Shown here: one piece after another, positions 50,754-62,390 of the stretch | Numbering within the stretch: the first letter of the stretch is position 1 | How the letters are laid out: each line of letters begins with the position of its first letter | NCBI GenBank assembly: GCA_933228675.1 | Contig: OW121743.1 | Coordinates: forward strand, 54,748,903-54,812,902 | Direction of reading: 5' to 3' | Length of the DNA: 64,000 bases | From: Stomorhina lunata | Taxonomy: Eukaryota; Arthropoda; Insecta; Diptera; Rhiniidae | Notes under the pieces: model-generated | What the model saw: only the letters and a program-made list of their open reading frames with translations | Database searches by the model: none | Told to the model about the DNA's origin: nothing | Position numbers and translations under genes: made by a program

Positions 50754-51384
50754 AAACAAGTAAGAAAGCGCTATAGTCGGTCAAGCCGACCATACGATAC
50801 CCTTCACCATTAAGGTCAAAGGTGATATTTTTCCTGTATAAAGACAAATAATTGCTAAATTTTGCCATCATACAAACATTTTCTCAAAACGTATATATTC
50901 AACCTGTTTCCGTCATTTGGACTTATATGAGAGCTAGGGTCAAATGTGGACCGATTATCTCGAAATTTGGTACAGTGATTTAAGTTTACATAAGCAGTAT
51001 CTATTTCAAATTTCATGAAAAAATATTGATATTTGTGGCCAATATAGCAATTCCGGGTAGTGGGACCTATGGGAGGTACCATAAATAATGGACCGATTTT
51101 GACCAATTTCAATAGCCATGGTCCCATTATCAAAAAAATTATCTGTGCCAAATTTCATTGAATTATCTTTAGAATTGTGACCTGTAGTTTGATTACAAGG
51201 TTTACATGGGGGTCCAGCCAGCCGGACGGACGGATGGACGGACGGACATCGCTAAATCGACTCAGAAAGTGATTCTAAGTCTATTGGTATACTAAAAGGT
51301 GGGTCTAAGACAAATATTTCTATGCGTTACAAACATCAGCACAAACTTATAATACCCTTTCCACCTATGGTGGTGAAGGGTATA
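50754..51384 (+). mobile_element. mini-me-like element, compact copy
   Basis: Starts AAACAAGTAAGAAAGCG with the hairpin ATAGTCGG, TCAA, GCCGACCAT and GATACCCTTCACC. Ends with a second hairpin, ACCCTTTCCACC, TATG, GGTGGTGAAGGGT. Between them lie diverged GACCGATTNTG repeats and a GGACGGACGGATGGACGGAC tract at about 51222-51247. At about 630 bp it is the shortest complete-looking member here. No coding frame. Confidence 0.7.
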
Positions 51385-51397
51385 GTTATTCGCACTA

Positions 51398-51530
51398 AAT
51401 TTATTGATAAAAGCCAAAAATGATTTGTGGGCACAACTAATTCCTCGACGTGTTTCGATGGTTGGTTAGGACATCATCATCAGGAGGAGTATTCCCCACA
51501 AACATTTATGGCTTTTATCGCTTATTCGTA
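51398..51530 (-). mobile_element. hammerhead-bearing unit 4 with extended stem I
   Basis: Lies 14 bp beyond the mini-me-like element. Sequence on the two sides of the ribozyme pairs far beyond the minimal stem I: GATAAAAGCC with GGCTTTTATC, and TTTGTGGG with CCCACAAA, so about 110 bp forms one long stem ending in the ribozyme. The downstream part (TTTTTGGCTTTTATCAATAA) is shared with the palindrome arms. Confidence 0.65.
51442..51490 (-). ncRNA. hammerhead ribozyme motif 4 (canonical CUGAUGA core)
   Basis: Minus strand: ACTCCTC (51490-51484), CTGATGA (51483-51477), an extra T, GATG ... CATC as stem II, GAAA (51456-51453), CACG, GUC (51449-51447), GAGGA (51446-51442). Core residues are all present. 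The unpaired T between core and stem II and the shorter stem II may weaken it. Predicted cut between 51447 and 51446. Confidence 0.7.
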
Positions 51531-51773
51531 AATATGATTCATATCCTTCAGTGGGGATTATTTACTGAATTTGTAACAGAATTGAATGACAGATTCGAAA
51601 TAACCGATAGTTCAACTAAAACCGATATATTCCTTAAAATTTTCTTCAAATTTCTAAATTTGATATTTTCTTAACTTTCAAATTTCAAATTAAGATATTT
51701 TTAAATCTTTTAAACTTCAAAATTTTAGATTTTTTTTTTAATTTTCTAATTTCAAAATAAAAAAAATAAAAAC

Positions 51774-51905
51774 TGAGGAAAAACTGAGGTTTGCCCACCA
51801 TAATTTTTTGGTTTTATCAAAAAACTATTTATTACAATAATAAATAATTGTAATAAAATGGGATCATAGTGCAATACACTACAGTAAAACTTTTTAATTA
51901 AATGT
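51774..51905 (+). mobile_element. hammerhead-unit fragment starting at GAGG, copy 1
   Basis: Matches the part of unit 1 downstream of its predicted cleavage position (GAGG ... GGTTT, CCCACC, TTTTTTGGTTTTATCAAAAA, CACTACAGTAAAACTTTTTA). The beginning carries a small insertion (GAGGAAAAACTGAGG). Confidence 0.55.
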
Positions 51906-52066
51906 TTGATGTCCCAAAATTTTTCAAAAAATTTCTAAATTTGATATTTTCTTAACTTTCAAATTTCAAATTAAGAGATTTTTAAATCTTTTAGATTTCA
52001 AAATTTCAAAATTTTTTTTTTTAAATTTTGAAAATTTTCTAATTTCAAAATAAAAAAATAAAAACT

Positions 52067-52195
52067 GAGGAAAGGTTTGCCCACCAATTTTTTGGTTTTA
52101 TCAAAAAACTATTTATTACAATAATAAATAATTGCAATAAAATGGGATCTTAGTGTAATACACTTCAGTAAAACTTTTTAATTTAATGTTTGATG
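52067..52195 (+). mobile_element. hammerhead-unit fragment starting at GAGG, copy 2
   Basis: GAGGAAAGGTTTGCCCACC aligns with the 19 nt directly following the predicted cut of hammerhead 1 (one mismatch), and homology stops at the G after the cut. Shares its surroundings with copy 1 through the 298-bp duplication, so only one insertion need have happened. Confidence 0.6.
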
Positions 52196-53656
52196 TCCCA
52201 AAATTTTTGATAAACCTTTTTAAACATTTTCAATTTTTTAAAGAAAATTTTTAAAAATTAAGACAATTCCTCAAAATCTTTAAAATTTGAGTGTTTTTTA
52301 TTTAAATTCTTTAAATTTGAGTTTTTCAAATTTAAATATTTGAGATTTTCTTTAAATTTGAAATTTTCATTTGAAAAGTTTTTAATATCGAAAATTTTAC
52401 AATATTTTCAAATTAAGATTTTCTTTAGAAAAATTTTTAAAATTAGAAATTAAAATTTTGTTTTTTAATTTTTCAAATCAACAAATTCCAAATTTCTTTA
52501 AGAAAATTTAAAAATTCCAAATTAAAATTTTATTTTCTTCAGAAAAAATTTTAAAATTAGAAATTTAAATTTTGTTTTTAATTTTTCAAATTAACAAATT
52601 CCAAATTTCTTTAAGAAAATTTAAAATTTCCAAATTAAAATTTTATTTACTAAATATTTAAAATTTCCAAATTTTTTTTTAAGAAAATTTGTCATCACTT
52701 TACAATTTTTTTCAAATTCACAGATGCAAGACTTTTTTTGTTTAAATTCTTTAAAATTGAAATTTTTATTTGTAAATTTTAGGTTTTCTTTAAAAAATCT
52801 TTTAAATTTAAAAATTCCCAATTTCAATATTTTTGGCTTAAATTTCTCAATACCAAATTTAAGATTTTCCTAAAAACATTTTTTAGTTTTCCAAACTTTT
52901 TTTTTCATTAAAACTTTTTGAAATTTTTAATTTGTTGAAGAACATTTTGAAATTTCTTCACCATTTTTTTTAAATTAAAAAGTTTTACGGTTTTTTTAAA
53001 CTCTTTAAATTTTAAATTAAAAAATTTTTAAATTTCAAAATTTGAAATTTTCTTAGAAAATTTAAAAATATGACACTTTTCAAAATTTTTGTTTTTTTTT
53101 TAAATTCTAAATTAAAAAAAATTTTACAAAATTCCAACTGAGATTTTTTTTTCAATTCATCAAAAATTTTTAAATTTCTTTAAAAAAAAACTTTTTAAAC
53201 TAAAAAATTTTAGATTTTCATTTGAAAACTTTTAAATTTCCAAAACTAAGATTTTCTTTAGAAATTTTTTTTTTAACTTAAGATTTTTTGATTTTTTTTT
53301 TAAATTTGAGGTTCTTTAGAGATTTTGAAAAATTTCTTAAATATCTTGTATAAAATTTTAACATTCAAAATGTTTTTGTTTTCCAAATTTAAGATTTTAG
53401 TTAAAAAATTTTAAAATTTTAAATTTTTGTAGAAAAATTTTAAACTTTTAAGATGTCAAAATTTTTTCAAACTTTTTTTTTTGAAAATTTGTAGCATTTC
53501 TCAAATTTTTTAAATTAAAGATTCTTGTTTTTAAATTTCAAATTTGAGATTTTTCAGAAAAATTTTCAAATATTTAAATTTTAATTAAAATTTTAAACAT
53601 TAAAATTGTTTTTGTTTTAATTTTGAAAAATTGAGATTTTCGTTAAAAAATGTTTA

Positions 53657-53898
53657 ACAGGTATGTGATGGAAATCGATCGTTTTCAAATCGTTCGATTT
53701 CAGATATATTTTTGAGGTAATTTTCGGTTATTTTTCCAAAAAATTCAAACCAAATGAAGGATAAAATATCAGTCGAAAGGATTAAATATCTTATATTTCA
53801 TTTGGTTTATTTTTTTTGGAAAAATAACCGAAAATTACCTCAAAAATATATCTGAAATCGAACGATTTGAAAACGATCGATTTCCATCACATACCTGT
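53657..53898. mobile_element. 242-bp foldback element with about 101-bp arms
   Basis: ACAGGTATGTGATGGAAATC begins a left arm (to about 53757) repeated inverted from about 53797 to the end at CATACCTGT. Only a few differences appear, near the loop (AATTC against AAATA before AAACCAAATGA). The loop is about 39 bp. Arms contain ATCGATCG and TCGTTCGA palindromes and stand out from the surrounding A/T DNA. No clear target duplication. MITE or foldback type. Confidence 0.85.
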
Positions 53899-55864
53899 AA
53901 ATATTAAAATATTTTTTTTTTTTGAGAAAATTTTTGAAATTTCAATTTTTTTTTTTTTTTAATTTTTTCAAACTTATTATTTTTTTTTTTTAATTTGTAA
54001 AAATTCTCAAATTTTTTAAATTAAAGATTTTTTTTTGTTGAAATTTGAAATTCTTTAGAAAATTTTTAAATTTGAATTTATTTTTAAATTTCTTTAATAC
54101 TTAGAAATTTTTAATTTTAAAATTTTCCAAAAAATATTTAAATTTTAAAATTTTGTTTTTTAGAAAACTCTTCAAATTTTTTTTCTTCAAAATTTGATAT
54201 TTTCTTTTGCAAAATTTAAAAACATTTCTTAAGGTTCCAAATTTGAAAATTTCCTCAATAAAAATTGTCAAAATCGAAAATTTTTAAAAAATTAAATTAA
54301 ATTTCTCTATAAAATTTTAGAATTTTAAAATTTAAGGTTTTTTCTTTAAATTTTTAAAATTTGATTTTTTAAAATGAAAATTTACAAATTTAGATATTTT
54401 TTATAAAAATTTTTAAATTTTTTATTTTTTCCGAATTCAAAAATATTAGACTTTGATTCGTAATTTCATAGTAAATTTGGAAAATTTAGTTTTTCTTTGA
54501 AATTTTTCACAACGAAATTCTTATAAACTTTTTTTCAAAATTCCAAATTTAAGATATTCTTTCGAAAACTTGTTTGCTTTTCCAAATTTGAAAAATTGTA
54601 TAAAAAAAGTTTTCGAATGTCAATATTTTTTTAAAATTCTTTTTTAAATTGAAAAATTTTAAATTTCATTTTTTCAAATTTGCGATTTTCCTTCAATTTC
54701 TTTAAATTTTTTTTCTAATTTCTAGAATTTACATTTTTTTAAACTTTCAAAAAAAATTCAAAAAATATAAAAAATTTTTATAAAATGAAATTTTCTTAGA
54801 AATTTTTGATGAAAATTTTATAAGGTAAATTTTTATAGAAAATTTTGAAAAAATTGAATTTCATTGTAAATTTCGAAAATTGAGTTTTTCTTTGAAATTT
54901 TTCACAAGGAAATTTTTCTTTTTTTTTTCTTTTTTTTCAAAATTCCAAATTTAAGATATTCTTTGCTTTTCCAAATTTGAAAAATTGTATAAAAAAAAGT
55001 TTTCAAATGTCAATATTTTTTTTTAATTTTTTTTAAATTGAAAAATTTTAAATCTCATTTTTTCATTTCCTTCAATTTCTTTAAATTTTTTTTTTCTAAT
55101 TTCTAGAATTTAAATTTTTTTAAACTTTCAAAAAAAAATTCAAAAAATATAAAAAAATTTTATAAAATGAAATTTTCTTAGAAATTTTGATGAAATTCAA
55201 TTTTTTATAGAAAATTTTATAAGATAAAATTTTTATAGAAAATTTTGAAGAAATTGAATTTTTATAGCAAAATTTGATGAAATTGAATTTTCATAGAAAA
55301 TTTGATAAAATTTAATTTTCATAGAAAATTTGATGAAATGAAATTTTTTAGAAAATTTAATGAGATGAAATTTTTTTAAAAAATTTTATCAAATTAAATT
55401 TTTTTTTTTTTTTTTTTTTTGAAATTTTGATGAAATGAAGTTTTCATAAACAATTTTATGAAATCAAATTTTCATAGAAAATTTCATGAAATTAAATTTT
55501 CAAAGAAATTTTGATAAAATGATGGAATGAAATTTTTATAGAAAATTTTATACTATAAAATGTTTATAAAAAAATTATAAAATTATATATATAAAAAAAT
55601 TATAAAATTATATATATAAAATTTTTATGAAATTTGCTTATGTCTATTCAATTAATCCTGCGTGTGTTTGTATAAAACCACTTATTTTTCCGTCTCCTTT
55701 TTTTCATAAACTTATCCTAGAATTTAATTTTGATTTGTAGTTTTTATTACTTTTTTCCTTCTACTTTCTACCTCATCTTTAAATTCTTATTACACTTAAT
55801 TTCATTGTACTTGTCTTACAAATAAATTTGAATTCACTGCTTAGTTCCTTGAAGCACCAGGAAA

Positions 55865-56009
55865 CCCAGCAAACACAAAGACCTATTTTAAATTTTCTGG
55901 GATATAATATAGAAATAACATGAATACACAAACAATTTCATAAAGTGTCATCTAAATTTTGTCTACCAAAGTAAGTTTTATTATTTGTTTTATTTTTGTG
56001 TTTGCTGGG
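55865..56009. mobile_element. 145-bp MITE with CCCAGCAAACACAAA ends
   Basis: The left end CCCAGCAAACACAAA and right end TTTGTGTTTGCTGGG are perfect 15-bp inverted repeats. Non-coding. The termini resemble those of the candidate at 12908-13620. Confidence 0.8.
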
Positions 56010-56905
56010 TTACTTCTAAATGTATTTATGTGTAGGTGTTTGTTTGTGTGTAAATCTTATAATGCATTAAGTTTAAGACTTCTTGGGGATTATATTTATA
56101 TATTTTATGTGTTTTATGGTTATAAAGTTAAAAATCCTTAAAACAATACTTTCCCGATGATTTATGTTGTCTTTTAAGTAAAACTTAACATTTGTTAAGT
56201 TTTTTCTGAATTCATACTCACAAGAAAATTGTCTTCAAATCTGTTTGTTTTTACTTACATATTTTCATATTCAAATGCAGTAACTTAGGAGTATTGTCTT
56301 CCATTTTGGCATTAGTCTGTCCGTTTTAGAGTCTTAAGATACAGAGAAGGGAGTAAAAGATTAGTATAAGAATGTTTAAGTTAAATGTAAAACAAGTGTA
56401 AGAATTTATGAATCATCATTAAGATTAATTATGTTATTTAAAAGGACTTGGAACTTTTTATTTTCTAAAGGAAAACATATTTCTAATTAACAATTTTGAA
56501 AAGAAAATCCCTAATTTTACTTAATTTTAGAAACCCTAATTTTTTACTTAAATTTGGAAACCCTTATCTTTAAAAGTTAATAAAAATATTTTGATTAATT
56601 TATTTTTTCTACAGTAAACAGTTGCTAAATCGACGCATTCAATATCGATCAAAATGTAAAAAATTTCAGAAATATTTGTATAGCATACTTTTAGGGTCAT
56701 CTAAATAATTTATAGCATATGGGCAAATCCGAAAAACATTAAACCAAGGACAAAATTTTAAAACTGTCAAAATCACGTATTTGTTTTTATGAAAAAATTT
56801 ACCATATATTGAACCTTTAGAATATATAATAGAAACAATTTCTGATTGCTCTCTTCGTGAATGGCAGGTCTTTATTTGCACCCATCTCGAATTTTTATAC
56901 ATTTT
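56010..56905. other. AT-rich DNA with a GATATCGAT-family fragment
   Basis: No gene supported. The segment 56621-56720 (GTTGCTAAATCGACGCATTC, AATATCGATC, TAGCATACTTTTAGGGTC) is one end of the short TIR family seen at 35603-36466. Confidence 0.6.
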
Positions 56906-59483
56906 TTATACCCTTCACCAATAGGTGAAAGGGTATTATAAGTTTGTGATTCCGTTTGTAATTTTTTTATTAGTGATCGTAGACCCCATAAAAATTATAC
57001 CGATCGACTCAGAATCGGGAGGAGAATCGATTAAGCGATGTCCGTCTGTCTGTCTGTCTGTCCGTCCGTCTGTCTGTCTGTCTGTTGAAATCAAGTTTCT
57101 GAAGCCCCTGGAGGATGTTCTTACATAAATTATATATCAGATTTTAGAAAATTCTCCCGCAATGAACGCTATTAAATTTCATTAAAATCGGTTTATAAAC
57201 ACCGAAAATATCGAAAAAATACCAAAAATTAGACGAAAATTTTAAAATTTTTGATTGAAACACACTTTTAAATAACAAGAGCAAAAAGATACTCCTGGTG
57301 TACATGTGATAATACTTTATATATCAGATTGTAGGAAATAGTTTCCCAAAGCACTCTGTAAAATTTTATCAAAATCGGTTCATAAACAACTGAGATATCG
57401 CCAAAACACTGAATTTGATGTATCGCAAATTGCCCAAAGTTCGCATTAGAGAATGTTTGTTGAAAAAATGAAATGCAGAAATAGGAAAAACCATCCTCCT
57501 TTAGCACGGACCTACATAAATTTTATATCAGATTTTAGGAAATTCCCCCGCCAAGCACGTTAATAAATTTTATCAAAAGCGGTCCATAAACAATTGAGAT
57601 ATCGCAATAACACTACATTTGATGTACAGCAAATTGCCCAAAGTACGTGTCTAAGAAATTTTGTTTACATTTCGTAAGTATTGTTTCAGCGATATCTTAG
57701 GTGTTTATGGACCGATTGTGATGAAATTTGACATCGTTCTTTGTGTGAGGATTTTCTAAAATCTATACTCCACAAATCTGATTACGAATACCATTCAAAC
57801 TGTACCGATCAACTTTGAATCGGCAGGAAAATCGATTTCGCGACCTCACTCCGTCCGTCCGTCTGTTTGTCTGTCTGTTTGTTTGTCCGTCCGTCCGCCC
57901 GTCTGTTTTTTTTGTCCGTCCGTCTATCTGTCTGTAATTTTTTCTGTTGTAGTCAAGTTTTTGGAGTTCCTGTTTTGTCGATATCTCAGGTGTTTATTTT
58001 GATGAATTTTAACAGCGTCCTTCGCAGGAGATTACCTAAATCCTGATGCATTCGGTAATTTGTGGTAGATATAATTTAGCGTGTAAGCGATGGTGTTTTG
58101 ATCGACAATCATAAAATTCAGGGTGGCCCAATATCCTAAAATTTTGTGTAAAATCCAGGAGCTCCACAAATCTGATTTTAGCAGACAGACACTCTGCATT
58201 AATCTTAATTTTGTGTCTGACTTTTGAACATTATGATAACATTTGAGAATGTATTATATATCAAATTATAGGTAATCTTCCTAGGAAGTACAAAAATGCA
58301 GCTAACTACATGATATCCGTTCAAAACCTACATATGTATGTAAGTATCTCATATATCAACGAAAATTTAAATTTTTTAATTGCAATTGGGAGAAATCCGT
58401 TCACGTTTGACAATTGATCCCTTATAACTTCGCCTAAGATACGATGATGACATTTAGTATAAAGACGTTGTACAATATTGATATTCAGGGCGATAGCGCC
58501 TAAAATAAACTTTCTAGAGGGACAATATTTGACAAAATTATTTCTGATCTCTTGAAAAGTTCGATATTGAAAATGGGCGAGCTCTATTCACATTTAGTGA
58601 AATCTCCCATATAACCCCGACCGGGAATCGATTTAATGCTGATAAATTAAATCACATTAAAATTGCACAAGGAACTAGAGTAAAACTTTCCAAACATCCA
58701 TCGGACAGATCGAAAGAACAATACATCCCAAATATTATTGATGAAGTGTTCATTTTAATTAATTAACTAACTTCAGATAAATAAGTAAATCTTTAATAAC
58801 TTTTCCGACAAAGCTGATATCCATCCATTCAAAAGCTATATATTTCACGTATGTATCTAAAACTAAGAGTGTATACCATATAATTTTATGGCTTATCATT
58901 GTTAAAGCTTTGACCTACATCAGTCCGCTAACTTCAGAGTTTTACATAACTAATCAAGAACTTTTACTAGTTTGATAATTCGTACGAATTAAAGTGCACA
59001 ACCCTCACTGGGCACTGTGTTTTTGGGTTGCATGGCAGAATACTTAATCTTCATCAAATCGATGTGCTTTTGCAAATCTAAGGGCATCTACATGTTAAAG
59101 CATCTTTTCTGCATGGTTTATCTGGTCTATCGAACTTTATTAAATGTTCGTAAAATATGTGTCTATTTTATTTCGAAGCTACTGGCTGGCTTAAATATAC
59201 ATTCTCTACTTGTAGTCTAGTAATCATTATCTTTCACAAAGGGACCACTTAAAGCTTCCCTAGACATCAGCCACGTGCCCAACCTAACCTTTGGGTGCAT
59301 AACTATTCTAGATGATGACGCCACCGAAAAGCTTTTCTTTCCGACTCTTAATTTTAAAGACTCTTTGCATATAATACTAGTATAACCAAATTTTGCTTGG
59401 AATTACATTAAGTACTTTTGCAACACCATTGGTGAAGGGTATCCAAGATTCGGCAAAGCCGAATATACCACTCTTACTTGTTT
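56906..59483 (-). mobile_element. mini-me-like element, long copy (2.6 kb)
   Basis: Read on the minus strand it starts AAACAAGTAAGAGTGG (59483), hairpin TATTCGGCTTTGCCGAATC, GATACCCTTCACC, and ends with ACCCTTTCACC, TATT, GGTGAAGGGTATAA at 56906. It has two GTCY tracts (57040-57083 and 57853-57935, complement of the reading strand). Three internal repeats of about 195 bp are marked by TATATCAGATT at about 57131, 57322 and 57525. An inverted partner begins at 62391. A 67-codon open frame in both copies is not supported as coding. Confidence 0.75.
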
Positions 59484-60514
59484 AAACTAATGGATTTTTT
59501 AAAAGTTCATAAAAATCACAAAAACATCCATTTAGGTGTCAAGTTGCAGTATGGGCTCAAAGTCTGCTTAATTTTATACAATCAGATGTAAAAGACCCCA
59601 TCAAAAGTAATTGGAGTGATATAAATAACGTCAAGTAAAACAGGGCTCACAGTGTGTAGCGTCCGTCACAGAAGTAAAGGTTTTTTAATTTGACAAGTGC
59701 AATTTTTCTTTTTCTCCAATTGAACTTGGTTCGTAAAGAGAACTTATAGTCTGCTTTACATTAGGCTAAAAATATATAGATGTTTATATAGCATTTTACA
59801 GAATAATATGTATAGGAAAGTGTTTAGCGTCCGTCACGGTATATATTTTTTACAAAATTATACTTATTAAATACAATATCTACGAACACATACCTGTCTT
59901 ATTCATAAAGCAATAACACTGTCTATATCCACAGATTAAATTTAAGATATTAGATGTTAAAAAAAATATACAGTGGGGCAAATTTTATTTAAATAAAACC
60001 TTTATTTTTACTGATTAACGATTACTTAGAAAAATATATAAAAATAATTTTTTCATAATTCAAGTAAATACTGTATCGTCCGTCATGTAGCGTCCGCAAC
60101 AGCTCATATACATATGGATTTTTGGTGAAACTGGAAACTTTGAAATATTTTATAAAAGCTGTTTTGTAATCCTCTGACTTTCCCCTAACTTTAATGTATT
60201 TAAAACTTTTTTATTACTATGTCCGATTTGATGAAAACTTGCAGAAAGACGTGTTGAATAAAAAGTCACTTCCATTTTTTGTAGCGTCCGTCACAGCACT
60301 TTAAAAGCGAATATCTTTTAACTCCAAAACAAGTATGTAAATTAACAAATGCCATTCGATTGCTCAATCGATGGGCTAATATTACCGGAGATCTGTTCAA
60401 AGATATCTAGTGTAGAACGGCAATGGGATACATTTAAGTACAACAAAATCCTTACAAATGTATCGTCCGTCACGAAGGATTTGCCCATATAAGATTCATT
60501 ACATTGTAACGTAT
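59484..60514. repeat. six dispersed copies of a TAGCGTCCGTCAC motif
   Basis: The 13-mer TAGCGTCCGTCAC or a close variant lies at 59657, 59825, 60074 (TATCGTCCGTCAT), 60088 (TAGCGTCCGCAAC), 60282 and 60461 (TATCGTCCGTCAC), all in the same orientation. Spacings are 168, 249, 14, 194 and 179 bp. The intervening AT-rich DNA does not otherwise look repeated. Function unknown; it may be the interior of an unrecognised element. Confidence 0.8.
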
Positions 60515-60690
60515 TTGTCAAAAGTTTCCTGATAGTAAAATAATTTAATTTAAACTAAATGTTTTGACAAATAAACGGATATGTTTAGATATACAATTTT
60601 AATAAACTTTTTGCAACACAAATTATTTTGAAAATCCCTAAGGTATGTTATACAATATTTGCTTAAAACTCTGAATTTTCTAACGATTTC
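60515..60690 (+). mobile_element. GATATCGAT-family fragment, copy 4
   Basis: TTTGTCAAAAGTTTCCTGAT, AGTAAAATAATTT, ACGGATATGTTTAGATAT and GAAAATCCCTAAGGTATG match 36275-36430 in the same orientation and 2580-2645 inverted. The right end (CTAACGATTTCAAATAAGTC) is diverged and no clear TIR remains. Confidence 0.6.
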
Positions 60691-62100
60691 AAATAAGTCC
60701 CCAGATTTTGAAAGTAATTTTTTCTCTGTTAAAACCTTCTTGATTTGTAGTTTTTTTTTTCCTACAAATATAACAAATTAACTTCCTTAAATTTATGAAA
60801 AGCTCAATTGAATTTTGTCTCTGTCTTTTAAATTTAATTTTAAGCAAATTTTAAATTGATTCTTTATTACACAAAAGAATCCTTAAATCCTATTTAGCCA
60901 AGTAACAAAAAAATAACTAGACAAACATTTTGATTTAATTTGGTTCATGTTAAAAGTCATTTATTATTCCATTTCACGGCAAACAAACTATAATCAAAAA
61001 AGTCTAAAAAGTAAGGAATACTTTTGGGGGCAAGGAAAAAAAAACAAGAACTAAAAGGCAAACAAAAATCACAGAATAAAAAGAGACAAAATAGAGAAGA
61101 AGAAAAAAAATAAATGGGCTATGGCCAGGACACAAATGTTGAAGACAGAAATTTTGGACATTTTTAGTTTTTTGTATTTGGGAAATGTCATTCTGACAAG
61201 ATTAAATACTTGGACAAGTTTTAGAACAAGACTAGCCAGGAAAGGAGACAAAAGACGAATTTTTCAAAAATAATTGCTGTGTTGAGCATAAGGAAATAGA
61301 AGAAAAATTGTGCTGAAACTCTAGAAAAAATGCTGTTAAATATGTAATCAAGTTAAATTTGAACTTCACTAATCACAGTTTATGGCAACAGCACATGCAA
61401 GTGACATGACGAAATATCACAGAAATTAGTCTAACTTGAATTAAACAGAAGGGAAATGGAAAAAATTTGAAAAAAATGTTACGACATTTGCGAACAAGGC
61501 AAGAAAAATGTTAATTATAAAAAATTTTCTTCGAAGAGCTATAATTTTAATCTTAATTCTTGTTGGTATCTAATTTAGAGACTAAAACATTAGTCTCTGT
61601 TTTGAACTTTAGCCAAATGGTTAATTTGTATTAATTCATTCTTGTCTACTAAATAAATTTAATCAGAAACATTGCTATAGCCTTATTCTTAAGGGTCCCA
61701 CACAAGAAAAGTTATTTTTTCAAAACTTATCGAATGATGTCAAAATCACTGCAAAAAATGTTGATGATCCTAGGACCACGAAAACCAGTGACGAGTTTTT
61801 TGAAAATACCTCGAACCGATTTATATAAGGGAAAATCATAGTAATTAGCAAAATTTCCCCTAATAAGAATTTATTTTCCAAAAATGATAATAGAAATCTA
61901 TATTAAAGCTTAAAGAGCTTTCAGATAAGTCATAAAATTCAAAAATCCATGGAACTGTTAAAGAATTATTGCAATTTTTCTACTTACTTCTTGTTTTTAA
62001 GGAAATGCCTAAGAATATGCAACAAAAAATTTTATTAAAAAAAAATTTAATTAAAGAAGTAATTTACCATTTCAAGACTTATAACAACTAAATAGTTTAA
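60691..62100. other. AT-rich DNA without recognisable gene
   Basis: No gene, RNA or ordered repeat that I can support. Confidence 0.45.
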
Positions 62101-62390
62101 TTTTCAAAAAAAAATTAATGAAAATAAAATTTGACAAAAAAATTTATGAAATGAAATTTTCATAGAAAATTTGATGAACTTTAATTTTCAAAGAAAATTT
62201 AATGAAATTAATTCTTCATAAAAAAAATTGATAAATTAAATTTTTCTTAAAAAAATTAATAAAATAATATTTTCTTAGAAAATTTGATTAAATGAAATTT
62301 TTATAGAAAAATTTATAGGATGAAATTTTCATAGAAAATTTGATAAAATAAAATTTTCATAAAAAAATTTGATAAAATTAAAATTTTCTT
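62101..62390. repeat. short 27-28 bp array, AAATTTTCATAGAAAATTTG type
   Basis: About ten diverged units of ATGAAATTTTCATAGAAAAT with TTGATAA, the same family as 55190-55560. It directly abuts the start of the right-hand mini-me-like element. Confidence 0.8.

Larger units (their letters stand above)
51640..55625. repeat. A/T low-complexity region with block duplications
   Basis: About 4 kb of AAATTTTT-type sequence with little G or C. Segments are duplicated: 51645-51930 with 51942-52220 (about 298 bp apart, including a hammerhead-unit fragment), about 52430-52530 with about 52555-52630, and about 54440-54700 with about 54840-55100. From 55190 to 55560 it becomes a 27-28 bp array of AAATTTTCATAGAAAATTTG and ATGAAAT type, the same as 62101-62390. 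No frame is credible. Confidence 0.85.

Noticed and set aside
59017..59220. 67-codon frame conserved in the inverted copy at 62740-62943
   Set aside because: It begins at GTG, and of 8 nucleotide differences between copies 7 change the amino acid, so there is no sign of selection on protein. It is shared because the element is duplicated.
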